Below, in pieces: positions 10,315 to 22,619 of a DNA stretch of 64,000 nucleotides. The DNA comes from Epinephelus fuscoguttatus (Eukaryota; Chordata; Actinopteri; Perciformes; Serranidae), in contig NC_064770.1 in NCBI RefSeq assembly GCF_011397635.1, positions 27,421,603 through 27,485,602 of the forward strand, written 5' to 3'. The notes beneath the pieces were generated by a model. It made no database searches and had not been told where the DNA came from. It saw only the letters and a program-made list of their open reading frames with translations. The translations under genes were made by a program, and so were the position numbers. Each line of letters begins with the position of its first letter. Positions within the stretch are counted from its first letter, which is position 1.

Positions 10315-12728
10315 ATGGGGAATACGTTCAAGAAATCTGAACGCCGCCCACCTTCTCCTGAGAGTAAGCTACTCAGAATATTACAGAACATTGTTTAAAC
10401 TTATGTACAGATAGAAAATTAGAGATTCTTCATTTGTGTTAAAATATACAGAAAATGTTGTATGTGTTTGTATTACATAAACGTTACTCTTGCCCTTTAC
10501 TTGTCAGCTTTTGATGAACAATGGAGGAACATACCATGGGGGTGAGTGATGTGTTTAATGTTTTGGTGCCTCTGGTGTACAATGGCTTTTCTTCAACAAA
10601 ATATTTTTAAGACCAAAATTGGACAACTGCACACATTCATTTGTTGAGACTACCTTTTGTTATGTCATTCTGTGATGGCATGTTCAGTGGAGGTGGTCAG
10701 GGAAAGGAGAAAGGTGGTTAACCTATTATCTCTGTGGGAGAACATGTCTCACCCTATACAGGACACTCTGACAGCACTGGGCAGCTCCTTTAGTGACAGG
10801 CTGCTTCACCTGCAGTGTGTGAAGGAGAGATATTGTAACTCCTGCCTCTCTGCTGCTGTCAGACTTCACAACCAACACTGCTTCCAGTAGTACGCACAAA
10901 CCAAAACTGGCAATCACCACACATGTGCAATATCAGTATATACTAAACTAGTCAATATCTATACTTCCTGCTTGCAATAATGTTGCAACAATGTGAACTC
11001 AGCAATTCAGTCTGCCTATTTATTATATTTTGCCCTTTTCCTGTTTACTCATTTCTTGCACATTGTTTTGTATTTTGTTTTTTATACTGATGTTGCTTCT
11101 TTTGCACTGTCCCCTTTGCAGCTGCAACAATGCAAATTTCCCTGCCATGGTAGTAATAAAGTATTACCTTAAATCTAAAATCTCATCTAACCTTTTCTTT
11201 ATTGAACAGTGACAAAGACAGAGACCTGCAGGTTGTGAAGGATTATCAGCCTCATAACGATGAGGTCCAACAGCTCAGAATTCAGATTCATGGACCCTCT
11301 GGTTCTGGGAAGTCCAGCTTCATCAACTCTGTTGACAGCGCTTTACAGGGCAGAATCACTGGACGAGCTTTGGCAGATGCAATCTCTCACCACAGCTTCA
11401 CCCTAAAAGTATGAATCACTTTTGAATGTGGTTTAATCAAGGTCATGTATTTCAAGCACTGTAAAACCTGAACAACTCTTGCATGCACCTGTAATGACAA
11501 CTGCAGTCACTAGGGGACTGAAGCTGTCTGAGGGGCAGGGCCAAAAAAATGAAAAAGGGCACCAGCTGTGTTCAGTGGGCATCAGTGTGCAGAAAGTTTT
11601 CTAGCATGTAGGGAAGCCTGTATTACTTTTTATGCATTGCAGTGTACAGATCAGACGAGCAGCACTGTTGCAACTAGTTGTGATGAAACTGATGAGCAAG
11701 ACACAAACTGCTATATGGCCATCACTCAATAGGTGGCACTGTTGTCCTTATAACTGCACTTTTCTGTGTTACAGTACAAAAGTTACAAAATCCAAAAAGG
11801 AGGACCAGGGACGTTTTACCCTTTTGCCTTCACTGACATCATGGGCCTTGATAGGGATACCAACAGAGGAGCAAATGTGGAAGACATCAAACTGGCCATG
11901 ATGGGACACATTAAAGATGGATACACTGTAAAATATACTGAATTCATTCAACGCTTTTTAAACTTTTAAACACTTTACAAAAATCATAAAGTAGAAACTA
12001 TTTACATGCAAAGGTCATTTAAAAAAAAAAAAAAAAATTCATTTCACGTTCTTTTCCAGTTCAATCCTCTCTCTAAAATATCAGAGAATAATCCAGACTA
12101 CAACAAAGACCCCGCTCTGAAGGACCAAGTTCATGTTCTGGTTTGTGTCATCTCTGCTGAGACATTGAACATCCTGAGTGATGAACATGTGGAAAAGATG
12201 AGGGAAGTCAGACTGGCAGCCAGAGACATGGGTAAGAGTTATAGGGTTAGTTATTGGGTTTCATAAGTTTCATCCAATAACCTGACAAACAATATCTTGA
12301 TTAAACTGGATTCTGCTCTGTATCGGCAGGAATTCCTGAAGTGGCTATTCTCACCAAAATTGACAAAGTCTGTCCAGAGGTCAAAAAAGACATAAAGAAC
12401 GTGTATAAGAGCAAGTACCTGAAGAATAAGGTAAGTTTCTCTTGGTGATTGACCTTGTAGAGAGTTGTTATTCAAGTTGGAATATAAGTCTGTTTTACAT
12501 TACACAAAAATCTCCTTTGATCAGCTCTTTGCTGTCATTCCTTAAATGTTGAATGTTCATATTTAGATGGAGGAACTGAGTGTGGCGCTGGGTATTCCAG
12601 AGTACTGCATCTTTCCTGTGAAGAACTACCACTCAGAGATCGACACAGACGATGACACTGATACACTGATACTGAGCGCACTGAGACACATCATTAACTC
12701 AGGAGAAGACTTTGTCAACGACCAGTAG
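10315..12728 (+). CDS. ifi44l: IFI44-like protein, copy 2 (289 aa, seven coding exons)
   Basis: Coding exons are 10315-10363, 10508-10541, 11210-11408, 11775-11927, 12060-12231, 12330-12430 and 12567-12728, all with GT-AG borders and consistent phases. The protein starts [16 protein letters not shown], then [12 protein letters not shown]. The P-loop GPSGSGKSS is preceded by RIQIHG where most others have RILLYG. Exon 5 carries RGANVEDIK and exon 6 SENNPDYN, the same allele types as copy 1. The last exon begins [14 protein letters not shown]. The ATG follows an acceptor directly (ag/cc atg), as in all copies. The 5' UTR is odd: the exon that in copy 1 ends gcagag/gtaag here reads gcagagataag, so that donor is lost. 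The GTPase-like function is inferred from family; the gene is open and probably functional. Confidence 0.9.
10665..11172 (+). mobile_element. Non-LTR retrotransposon 3' fragment in intron of copy 2
   Basis: Nearly identical to the fragment in the same intron of copy 1, so the insertion predates the split of copies 1 and 2. It ends with the same AATAAAGTATTA tail. Confidence 0.6.
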
Positions 12729-12829
12729 ACCTCCATACTGCTGACAAATCTTACTTTACAGACAGACGTCACCTAATCACAGCGAGAAAAAAGTCAGTCT
12801 GCAACATAAAATGCATGCATGTAATATAA

Positions 12830-13490
12830 TATCAGGCATTTAAAAATAAGTTAAAAACAGGTAATGTGCTAGCCAGCCTAATCCCCTCAGGCAGAGAATT
12901 CCAGAGCTTCGGGGCCTCGATGGCAAAGGCCCGGTCACCTTTAGTTACCAACCGCAATCTAGGGACAACTAGTTAGGGCAGGCTCGAGGTCACGACTTGG
13001 AGCATTGGTATTCAGAAGCTCAGCTGTATAACTCAGCACTCATGCTGAGCTTTAAAAGTTAATAAAATGATCTTAAAATCAGTTCTGAAGTTAACCGGCA
13101 TTAACGCTGGGGTGATATGTGACGTATGATTTGTCCTAGTTAAAATACGAGCTGCAGCGTTCTGCACTAGTTGAAGCCGAGCTACTGAAGATTTCCTGAG
13201 GCATGTTAACAGTGAGTTCCAGTAGTCGCGAGAAAATACAAAAGCATGAATACACTTTTGTAGGTCAGGAAAAGACAGTTGATTTTGATGATATTTCGTA
13301 GATGAAAGTGGCAGGATTCAATGAGGTTATTGACATGTGGTTCAAAGTTCAGTTGAGAATGAAAAGTGTAGCCTAAATCTCTTGCCGTAGATTTTATATT
13401 AGTTGCCAGAGCACAAATAAAGAGTTGTAATATCCTTGGTGATTGAAGCCAAAGATTCTTACTTCTGTCCATTAAAGTGTTCAGACAGCT
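12830..13490 (-). mobile_element. L2/Rex1-type LINE 3' remnant, after copy 2
   Basis: On the - strand there are pieces of a LINE ORF2 C-terminus: DLGYTFHSQLNFEPHVNNL, FHLRNIIKIN, LVQNAAARILTRT and, near the low-coordinate end, RAFAIEAPKLWNSLPEGIRL. Frames are broken throughout. It lies within what is the 3' UTR region of the gene in copies lacking it. Paralogous insertions follow copies 3, 4 and 7, but not 1, 5 or 6. Confidence 0.75.
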
Positions 13491-14083
13491 GACATTATCT
13501 GGAAAGGACAGCTAGCACAACCTAATACATATAGTCTCTGCTATTGGTCAGTCTTACCTTGCTGAATAAAGTATTACTAAGCTGTGTCATACTCACTATG
13601 CATTTCAGTTTTTGCATCATCTATGCTAGTATGTTTTGTTGTTATAGTTGGTAATTTTTTGGTGTTGTAGTCTCTCAGTAATCATGAATCCAGTGATTAG
13701 CAGATCAGAGGACATGTGTAGGTTAAACCTGGGCTAAATTGGTTCAAAGGTGTAACGATTTAAGACTACTGATTATGAATGCTGTTCTTATGTGTATGTT
13801 GTTCCAACAGTATGTCTATGTCTGAAACTGCTTGATAATGACACATTGTGTTACAGTACTGCTGCTCAGCTGAAACCACAATAAATGACATTACTGAAGT
13901 GCGTCACTAGTTTCCTTTGATTTCATTACCTCTAGTCCATGAGTAGACGGTGTTGTAATGCAGCCCATTGAAGGTGATTAACACAGTATTACACAATATA
14001 ATGTGATACAGCGATACTGCAATAACACTGGAAAATCTAACACTATACAAAACTAAACTGAGGCATGAAGTAGTCCCTTATGG

Positions 14084-14753
14084 CAGTGGCTCCCAACATG
14101 GGGGTCCTGTCCTCCACTAGGGGTCGCCAAAGCTTCACGATACCTCATTGATTTGAAGGGGTGTAGGAAATCTTTTTAAAAGAATATACAGTAGGCATTT
14201 ATCTCATCATGTCATGCATTTCTGTGAAGACAAATAAATGAAACTGTTCATTTTAAAGTTGATATATAAACTTAAATCTCACAGGATAAGAACACAGTGA
14301 AGACCTGAACACAATCATCTTCACAGAGCCTTCACTCTCTGCTGAACAGCCTCATCCTGCAGGAGAAAAATACGCAGTTGACACAATCAGAGAGCAAATA
14401 GAGCAGTGGCCAAGTGTCAGGGAGAAAATAACACTGGATTTGTCCAAAAAGACACTTGTTAAATATATATGTTTGTTTAAAAAGACAGAGAATCAAAGAA
14501 AATGTTTCCAAAAACTATCAGGAAAACTTATCTCTGATGAAATATTCACAGGAAATAATCTGCTTAAAATTGATCTAACCTGCTCGTTTTACACAAACTT
14601 CCTGCAGTTACTGCGTTCACTATTTGTGCTATACTTTTACATTATATCAGCTGTTCTGCACTGAATATAAGATATCCATAAAATCTGCTACTTAGTCAGA
14701 TTAAATATGTCACTTTGTCAAGTTCTCCTCAAATAAAAGGTTCGGGACCACTG
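14084..14753 (+). mobile_element. hAT-like element with open internal frame, copy A
   Basis: It begins CAGTGGCTCCCAAC and ends with the inverse of CAGTGGTCCCGAACC. The flanking 8-mers ccttatgg and cattatgg differ at one base. Inside, 14290-14661 is open for 124 codons (…SLSAEQPHPAGEKYAVDTIR…, then LSKKTLVKYICLFKK). I do not recognise the product and it does not resemble hAT transposase. Preceding the open stretch is ctcacag, a possible splice acceptor. Three more copies occur in the array. Confidence 0.6.
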
Positions 14754-14982
14754 CATTATGGTGACAAGTAAAGACATAAAAATTCTGTAGGAATTTTATT
14801 GCAACTGGAGATGTTTATTGATGAAAATGAAATGTATTAAAGGCTAAAGCCACATTAAGCATCAGGATAAAGGGTTCCCATGAGTCTGCCATGTTAAAAC
14901 AAATTAAATATGAAATCAGTGTATTGTCAGGAACCAAATGTGAACACATTTTTTTTACGCTCTCTGAAGTCCATCATTTCTG

Positions 14983-15512
14983 TAGACCTCCATACTGCTG
15001 AGGCTTTATCACACTGTGGAAAAAGTCCATTTGTAAACAGGAATGACATAAAGGGCTTGTATTTACATGCATGTAATGCATATAGTATCTGCTATATGGT
15101 ATGTTGTGTCGCTTCTACCTTGCCGGATAAAGTATAAATGGGCTGTGCATCAACCTGAGGCAGTTAACACCTAGATGTGCATAAAGCAGGCTTGGATCAC
15201 TCTCAATATGCATTTAGACTTTAGAATCATAAAGTAGTTGGTTATGCTTTGTTGATGCAGGTGGTAATCTCTGGTGTTAAACAGGTCAAAAGAAAGCTAA
15301 ACGTCTCGGGTAAAACTGGGCATAGACTTTGTTTTTAGACGACTAGCTACATATATCTTTAGTTCCGACAGTGATTTCTGTTTGAGTGTTTGGACCTGCT
15401 CTATACTGAAGGATTGTGCTACAGCACTGCTGTTCAGGTAAAACCACAATAAATAACAAACATAGTAAAATTTGTCATTAGTTTCCTTCGTTTCATTCCA
15501 ACTAGTCCATAC
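14983..15512 (+). other. Orphan 3' end of a lost IFI44-like copy (after copy 2)
   Basis: From the TAG at 14983-14985 onward the sequence matches the 3' flank of copy 6 (from its stop at 41909), including tagacctccatactgctgag. No IFI44-like exon precedes it: upstream is unrelated sequence. An AATAAA lies near the end of the segment. This is best read as the tail of a deleted gene copy. Confidence 0.6.
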
Positions 15513-15775
15513 CATAGACTGTATACATAATGAACATAGCTACTGTGACTCCACCCATTGGTTTGTAGACTGGTTTGTGGATTTTTAAGCCTTGAATTCG
15601 ACATTTTGGCCGTGTCCAACTTGTTTTTTGTTGGAGTCAGAAGTGACCATATTTGGGTGAGGGGCTGGCCCTGTGGAGGAGCTGGGGTGGATCTGACTGG
15701 GAAGCAGAGGACACTATTGGCAGACAGCCTGTCACTCAAACCAGCCATTAACTTTAAGCTTTAATTAAATGTAAA
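15513..15775 (+). repeat. Dispersed MITE-like repeat beginning catagactgtata, copy A
   Basis: It starts catagactgtatacataat and runs through gtgactccacccattggttt and ggggtggatctgactggg to gtcactcaaacc. From memory this is a very common teleost dispersed repeat. The far end with its inverted terminus is missing. It is found in the same place in four spacers. Confidence 0.5.
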
Positions 15776-16251
15776 CAGGTAAGTTGTAAGTTCACTCCCG
15801 ATAGCTGTCATGAAGAGGAGAAAAATTAGTTTTTCTACCAGGCTGTAAATATATTTATTCCTGCTGTAAAGTTGGGCCTTGTAACACGGGGGTCTGTGGA
15901 GATCCACTGGCTTATATGAGAGAGAGAGAGCACGACCTGGTGCTTTATCCATGTGCATGTTTCCCAAACTCAGTCACAGGTTGGGGCTTGTCAGGTGATG
16001 GAGAAAATATGCAGCAGTGTCTGCAGTTCAGGTAGGCAGTCTGCTGCCATGGTACTGCAGCAGGTGCTGTGAATTTGCTCTTGGAGAAACCAGAACAGAC
16101 ATCTGCACAAGAGACAGTCACCTCAGCATCTCCAAAGCTTTTCATTGGATCCATTGGTGTCCAGGAGCTGCTGAAACCTTTGTGTGGGGGCTGGGCATTC
16201 TGGAGGGACTTTCCAGCTTTTAAAACTTCAACAGTGTTACTTGGGTCATGT
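15776..16251 (+). other. Shared spacer, no gene seen
   Basis: This sequence is near-identical in the four corresponding spacers (24.6-25.1, 30.9-31.35 and 42.7-43.05 kb). Short conserved open frames here simply reflect recent duplication: they lack splice logic or a recognisable product. Confidence 0.5.
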
Positions 16252-17472
16252 CTATGGCAAGCCGTTTTAACATTTAATAGCTAAGCTTGACTATCCAGAA
16301 TTAACATTATAGATATCAACAACTTCATTTTGACTAGTCGTGATTACATTGTGACTAGTAAGAATTTTCATTCAGGATATCTATAACTTCATTCTGACCA
16401 GTCAAAACGACAGTTAGAGATATCTGTAATTCAGTTTCAATTAGGCAGAATGAAAGTTAAAGATATCTCAAACATAAATATGATGACTCAGAATTGTTGT
16501 TCAAGACGTTGATCATGCCAGGCATCCCATTCGTTGCTCATTATGGCCAGCTTTCCATTGGATATTGGCTCAGTAAACAATGCAATTGAACAGTGTTAGC
16601 AGAAGAAAAGCAGTAAACCCTCTGCATTTCTCGCCGACAGCTCCTGTCCTGCATGGGCTGCAGCGTTAAAAACCCTGTCAAAAACTCCAGCTACAGCTTC
16701 CGGCTGCTCCGACATGGCGGCAAACCACATGGTTTATATGGCATATGGTAAGCCGTGGTTTTAGCATTTCATAGCTAGGCTGGAGAAATATGGTTGCAGT
16801 GGTTGATGATTTGAATGGGTTTGATTCATTGAATAGCAAGCCTCATTTTGCCTAGTCAAAACTCTGATTCAAGATATCTGCAATTACATTTTGACTAGGC
16901 AGAATGAGAGTTAAAGATATCACCGATTTGAGATATCTCTTTTCAGAATTCTTTTCAAGATATCAATAACTTGATTAGATAGGCTATCTGCAATTAAATC
17001 ACGACTATCCCTAATTGTAGAGATATATACAACATAATTTTGACTGTTCATAATTCCACTTCAAGATATCTACAGTGTTATTCTGACTAGGTAAAACTCA
17101 ATTTAAGATATCTAAATTGTATTTTTAAATATCTTGAATCAAGGGGGGGTTGAAGATATCTCGAACTGGAATTGCGACTTGCCGACAATATGTTGTAGAT
17201 ATCTCTAACTGCGATTAGGGTTAGTCGTAATTCTGATGTAGATATCTGCAATGTGAGCTGTGGATATCTGTAACTTAATTATGACTATCTGTAATGAGAA
17301 ACCCCATAGCCTACACAAGCATGGGAAAAGTGACGTCATTTGTCACTTTTTTTTAGTAAAATGTAGTTGTGGGTATCTGAAATGTTATTTTTGAATAGGA
17401 AGAATTGAATTAAGGATATCTGCAATATATATTTCCAGCCTAGCAATTAAATGTTAAAACGGCTTGCCATAG
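16252..17472. mobile_element. GATATC-rich terminal-inverted-repeat element, copy A
   Basis: Both ends read (inward) CTATGGCAAGCCGTTTTAAC ATTTAAT, so the inverted terminal repeat is at least 25 bp. TA dinucleotides lie at the edges of the match. The interior holds many GATATC palindromes in irregular units of roughly 30-60 bp with alternating tgactag and aatt motifs. A third, diverged terminus-like copy lies near 16,740-16,790. No transposase is seen. Superfamily is unassigned. Confidence 0.6.
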
Positions 17473-17960
17473 GACGCGGAGCCTCCAAGCATTCCTATGA
17501 GACAGCGCTGAGCAGGTTTTCTTCACGCAGCAAAGCGAGACGGTCATTGGATAAATGCGACAAAATCATCACTTCCAGGGAGGCTCAGCTTCCCTGGGAC
17601 CTAAAGGAGCGGTAGGTGGGAGAGGACGCTCGGTGTATGCATGATGATTGGAGGAAATGTCTAGAAGGCTGAACCCCATTGTAACAGACAGCGCTTTGGA
17701 AAGTTCCTTATTTCCATAAGCCATATAGCTCATTTTCACCGTTTGTACACAGTTCAGGTGTTAAACCCATGTGAAAATCTGTGAGGTGTGTTTTGCTGTG
17801 GTTCTGTGGCATGAGTGTGGTTGAAAAACGGCTTCAGTTAAATGTTGCTTTTATAAGTTACTGCCTCTCTACAATATGACACATTTTATGATGTAAACTT
17901 TAAGTGAGCTTCCCCTGTTTGAAAGATCAGCAGTGCAATGCACATAAAGTAAAGTACAGT
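17473..17960 (+). other. Shared spacer, no gene seen
   Basis: Paralogous sequence is present after the second copy of the element (32,519-32,880), which lacks about 110 bp just before the SINE, and in part before copy 7. No coding potential was recognised. Confidence 0.5.
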
Positions 17961-18214
17961 TCCACTGATTGTCACACACCTGAGTGTGTGAAATTTGTTG
18001 TCTGCATTTGACCCATCCCCTGAGGGAGCGGTGAGCAGCAGCGGTGCCGCGCTCGGGAATCATGTGGTGATCTAACCTCTGAATTCCAACCCGTGATGTT
18101 GAGTAGGAGGTAAAACAATAGCAATAGCAATAGCCTTTGGTATGACCCAGCCAGGGATTGAACCCACAACCTTCCACACTCAGAGCAGACACTCTACCAC
18201 TAAGCCACTGAGCT
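17961..18214 (-). mobile_element. tRNA-derived SINE, copy A
   Basis: On the - strand, starting near 18,214, it reads as a tRNA-like head with box A TGGCTTAGTGG and box B GGTTCAATCCC (inverse at 18154-18164). A tRNA-unrelated body follows, ending cacacaggtgtgtgacaat-like near 17,965. Copies sit in the same place before IFI44-like copies 5 and 7. Confidence 0.65.
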
Positions 18215-18289
18215 GGTGTAACATAACTCCTATATGCCTGTTACTGGACTGCCAGGAGCTCAAGTTGTTTCAGATCACATGACCCAAAG

Positions 18290-18299
18290 GAAACCGAAA
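18290..18299 (+). promoter_or_regulatory. ISRE core upstream of IFI44-like copy 3
   Basis: GAAACCGAAA, a perfect GAAANNGAAA interferon-response/IRF core. It is 81 bp before the donor of a candidate non-coding exon 1 (ends 18380, gtaggc follows). Confidence 0.6.
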
Positions 18300-18812
18300 G
18301 GATGTTCATTCAAAGCTGTGTGGCCTGAGACAATGCGCATCAGTATCACACCAAACCGGCATCAACAACCACACCCAGAGGTAGGCCTATACACCAACCA
18401 TCTTTTTGCGATTCACTTAGGAACATTAACTCATGATCAGTAACTATTTTAGTTTGTCTACAAGAGACTGTGGTTCTGTTGTCAGATCATTTGTCAAAGA
18501 CATAAAAAGGAACTTGGAATACCATATAAAAAGCTTTATTTCTCAATTTCAGGAGCATTCATTGAGGTAAACCATCACCACTTCCTTCCTCGGGCAGAAC
18601 AGCTGAGGTAAGATTGTTTTATGATATTTATATGTTAGATACGTTTTCTTAGGATGGACAAGTTGAAGAAAGAACAAGAAAATACTAGAGAGTGCAGTCA
18701 TTTTGAGGTCGAACTCTTATAATGGTTTAACATCAGTACTGTATCAGTAAATTCATGGAGTGGGTCTATTTGATTTTAAATGTATGTCTTTAGTTTGATC
18801 AGGTTAAAGTGA

Positions 18813-18847
18813 AAAATGCCTGTAAATCTTTTGTTTACAGGCATTTT
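18813..18847 (+). repeat. Perfect 14-bp hairpin in 5' UTR intron of copy 3
   Basis: Arms AAAATGCCTGTAAA and TTTACAGGCATTTT pair exactly around a 7-nt loop (tcttttg). The same hairpin is present in copies 4, 5 and 7 but not in 1, 2 or 6. Function is unknown. Confidence 0.8.
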
Positions 18848-19081
18848 GTCAGGTTTTTTGTTAGTTTATCTGTTTACTTTCCCTTTCTCTTCTTATTTCT
18901 GCTTTTCAAATGAATCTGATTAAAAATAATCAAAGACTGAATACTTTGCTCATGCAGCACATTGAGTTTGAACTTATAAAGAAATATTCATAAAGATTGG
19001 GTCTCAAAAGTTCCTTGCTTTGCTTTTAAGTAATACACTTTAATAATTGTTCACATGTTGCCTTTATATCTTGTTGTAGCC

Positions 19082-21263
19082 ATGGGAATGTTTTTCTCCA
19101 AAAATGAACCCCCCCCACCTTCTCTCAGTAAGACACTCAAATTATTACAGAACATTGTTTAAACAAATGCAGATAAAGACAGAAATAACAGATTCTTCAT
19201 TTGTCTTAAAATTCCTTTAACAATTTGTTTGATTTTAAGTATCAAGGTTTAATAATGTTTCTTGTTCACGTGTTGCCTTTATATCTTGTTGTAGCCATGG
19301 GAAACGAACCTGATAAACCCCGCCCACCTTCTCCCAGTAAGACACTCAAATTATTACAGAACATTGTTTAAACACATGTGGATAAAAACTTTACATTTGC
19401 ATTTTACTTGTCAGCTTTTGATGAACCATGGAGGAAAATACCATGGGGGTGAGTGATTTCTTTACTGTTTTCTCGTGGTTCCTCTGATTTAATCACTTTT
19501 CTGCTAATTTCAGAAACCAACACTGAGCACACTCATTTTTTGAAACTGCCTTTTGTTATGTTGTTTTGTGTTTCTTGTCAGACTCACTAACATGGTAGTT
19601 TAATGTCATCAGTGTCAATGGCAACAATGCAGCAACCACATAAAACCATATGTTTACACAAAACTGATTTAAACAAGTAAATCTAAAAATGTAACCTTTT
19701 CTTTCTTGAACAGTGACAAAGACAGAGACCTGCAGGTTGTGAAGGATTATCAGCCTCATAACGATGAGGTCCAACAGCTCAGAATTCTGCTTTATGGACC
19801 CTCTGGTTCTGGCAAGTCCAGCTTCATCAACTCTGTTGACAGTGTTTCACAAGGCAGAATCACTGGTCGGGCTTTGGTAGATGCAATCACTCACGACAGC
19901 TTCACCCAAAAAGTATGAATCACTTTTGAATGTGGTTTAATCAAGGTCATGTATTTCAAGCACTGTAAAACTTGAACAACTCTTGCATGCACCTGCAATG
20001 ACAACTGCAGTCACTAGGGGACTGAAGCTGTCTGAGGGGCAGGGCCAAAAAATTAAAAGGGCACCAGCTGTGTTCAGTGGGCATCAGTGTGCAGAAAGTT
20101 TTCTAGCATGTAGGGAAGCCTGTATTACTTTTTATGCATTGCAGTGTACAGATCAGACGAGCAGCAGTGATGCAACTAGTTGTGATGAAACTGATGAGCA
20201 AGACACAAACTGCTATATGGCCATAACTCAATAGGTGGCACTGTTGTCCTTATAACTGCACTTTTCTGTTTTACAGTACAAAAGTTACAAAATCCAAAAA
20301 GGAGGACCAGGGACGTTTTACCCTTTTGCCTTCACTGACATCATGGGCCTTGATAGGGAAACCAATAAAGGAGCAAATGTGGAAGACATCAAACTGGCCA
20401 TGATGGGACACATTAAAGATGGATACACTGTAAAATATACTGAATTCATTAAACTCTGCTGTATATATTTCAGTAAATCAATCCAGCTTTGAGATCTGTT
20501 TAGCACTCACATTTTTTACAAAAATCATGAAGTAGAAACTATTTACATGCAAAGGTCATTTTTAAATTTAATTTAATTTCACATTTTTTTCCAGTTCAAT
20601 CCTCTCTCTAAAATAACGGAGGATGATAATTACTACAACAGAGACCCCACTCTGAAAGACCAAGTTCATGTTCTGGTTTATGTCATCTCTGCTGACACAT
20701 CAAACATCCTGAGTGATGAACATGTGGTAAAGATGAGGGAAGTCAGACTGGCAGCCAGAGACATGGGTAAGAGTTATAGGGTTAGTTATTTGGTTTCATA
20801 AGTTTAATCCAATAACCTGACAAACATTATCTTGATTAAACTGGATTCTGCTCTGTATCGGCAGGAATTCCCCAAGTGGCCATTCTCACCAAAATTGACA
20901 GAGCCTGTCCAGAGGTCAAAAAAGACATAAAGAACGTGTATAAGAGCAAGTACCTGAAGAAACAGGTAAGTTTCTCTTGGTCATTGACTTTGTAGAGAGT
21001 TGTTATTCAAGTTGGAATATAAGTCTGTTTTACATTACACAAAAATCTCCTTTGATCAGCTCTTTGCTGTCATTCCTTAAATGTTGAATGTTCATATTTA
21101 GATGGAGGAACTGAGTGTGTTGCTGGCTATTCCACTGTACTGCATCTTTCCTGTGAAGAACTACCACTCAGAGATCGACACAGACGATGACACTGATACA
21201 CTGATACTGAGCGCACTGAGACGCATCATTAACTCAGGAGAAGACTTTGTCAACGACCAGTAG
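19082..21263 (+). CDS. ifi44l: IFI44-like protein, copy 3 (288 or 286 aa)
   Basis: Coding exons are 19082-19127, 19415-19448, 19714-19912, 20277-20429, 20595-20766, 20865-20965 and 21102-21263. A non-coding exon is at 18553-18607. The first coding exon gives [16 protein letters not shown] second, complete first-exon copy lies at 19295-19336 and could replace it (286 aa) or be spliced in addition. [12 protein letters not shown] follows. The P-loop GPSGSGKSS and LTKID are intact. Exon 5 carries KGANVEDIK and exon 6 [10 protein letters not shown]. Two changes are unusual: [11 protein letters not shown] in place of VCVISA, and LAIPLYC in the last exon. MGMFFSK is a good N-myristoylation signal (Gly2, Ser6, Lys7). 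A poly(A) signal is at 22426-22431. Confidence 0.9.
19295..19336 (+). other. Duplicate first coding exon of copy 3
   Basis: It reads ag/cc ATG (19297) and codes [13 protein letters not shown], then ends a/gtaag. It has the same acceptor context, ttgttgtagcc, and the same flank, agtaagacactcaaatt, as the exon at 19082. At 42 nt, phase 1 to phase 1, it can also be included after the first exon without shifting the frame (the joining codon is acc, Thr). Confidence 0.8.
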
Positions 21264-21407
21264 ACCTCCATACTGCTGACAAATCTTACTTTACAGACAG
21301 ATGTCACCTAATCACAGCGAGAAAAAAGTCAGTCTGCAACATAAAATGCATGCATGTAATACAATATCAGGCATTTAAAAATAAGTTAAAAACAGGTAAT
21401 GTGCTAG

Positions 21408-22045
21408 CCAGCCTAATCCCCTCAGGCAGAGAATTCCAGAGCTTCGGGGCCTCGATGGCAAAGGCCTGGTCACCTTTAGTTACCAACCGCAATCTAGGGA
21501 CAACTAGTTAGGGCAGGCTCGAGGATCTCAGGTCACGACTTGGAGCATAGGTAGTCAGAAGCTCAGCTGTATAACTCAGCACTCATGCTGAGCTTTAAAA
21601 GTTAATAAAATGATCTTAAAATCAGTTCTGAAGTTAACAGGCGTTAACGTTGGGGTGATATGTGACGTATGATTTGTCCTAGTTAAAATACGAGCTGCAG
21701 CGTTCTGCACTAGTTGAAGCTGAGCTACTGAAGATTTCCTGAGGCATGTAAACAGTGAGTTCCAGTAGTCGCGAGAAAATACAAAAGCATGAATACGCTT
21801 TTGTAGGTCAGGAAAAGACAGTTGATTTTGATGATATTTCGTAGGTGAAAGTGGCAGGATTCAATGAGATTATTGACATGTGGTTCAAAGTTCAGTTGAG
21901 AATGAAAAGTGTAGCCTAAATCTCTTGCCGTAGATTTTATATTAGTTGCCAGAGCACAAATAAAGAGTTGTAATATCCTTGGTGATTGAAGCCAAAGATT
22001 CTTACTTCTGTCCATTAAAGTGCTCAGACAGCTGACATTATCTGG
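21408..22045 (-). mobile_element. L2/Rex1-type LINE 3' remnant, after copy 3
   Basis: Paralogue of the remnant after copy 2, in the same position relative to the stop. It carries the same broken ORF2 pieces, such as NFEPHVNNL and QNAAARILTRT on the - strand. Confidence 0.75.
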
Positions 22046-22619
22046 CTTAAAGGACAGCTAGCACAACCTAATACATATAGTCTCTGCTATTGGTCAGTCT
22101 TACCTTGCTGAATAAAGTATTACTAAGCTGTGTCATACTCACTATGCATTTCAGTTTTTTGCATCATCCATGCTAGTATGTTTTGTTGTTATAGTTGGTC
22201 ATTTTTGGTGTTGTAGTCTCTCAGTAATCATGAATCCAGTGATTAGCAGATCAGAGGACATGTCTAGGTTAAACCCGGGCCAAGTTGGTTCAAAGGTGTA
22301 ACATTTTAAGACTACTGATTATGAATGTTGTTGTTATGTGTATGTTGTTCCAACAGTATGTCTATGTCTGAAACTGCTTGATAATGACACATTGTGTTAC
22401 AGTACTGCTGCTCAGCTGAAACCACAATAAATGACATTACTGAAGTGCGTCACTAGTTCCCTTTGATTTCATTACCTCTAGTCCATGAGTAGACGGTGTT
22501 GGAATGCAGCCCATTGAAGGTGATTAACACAGTATTATACAATACAGCGATACTGCAATAACACTGGAAAATCTAACACTATACAAAACTAAACTGAGGC
22601 ATGAAGTAGTCCCTTATGG

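Noticed and set aside
13206..13472. Repeated - strand frames of 88-96 codons after copies 2, 3, 4 and 7
   Set aside because: They are pieces of an L2/Rex1-type LINE C-terminus with broken frames, not conserved host genes.
16017..16223. 68-codon frame conserved in several spacers
   Set aside because: The spacers were duplicated recently, so identity is expected. No domain, splice structure or start context supports a gene.
16300..17460. Regularly recurring GATATC units considered as a CRISPR-like or satellite array
   Set aside because: Spacing and units are irregular, the region is bounded by inverted ends, and the context is vertebrate. It is part of a transposable element.
18140..18214. 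tRNA-like sequence with boxes A and B
   Set aside because: It is joined to a tRNA-unrelated body and repeated in sister spacers, so it is a SINE head and not a tRNA gene.
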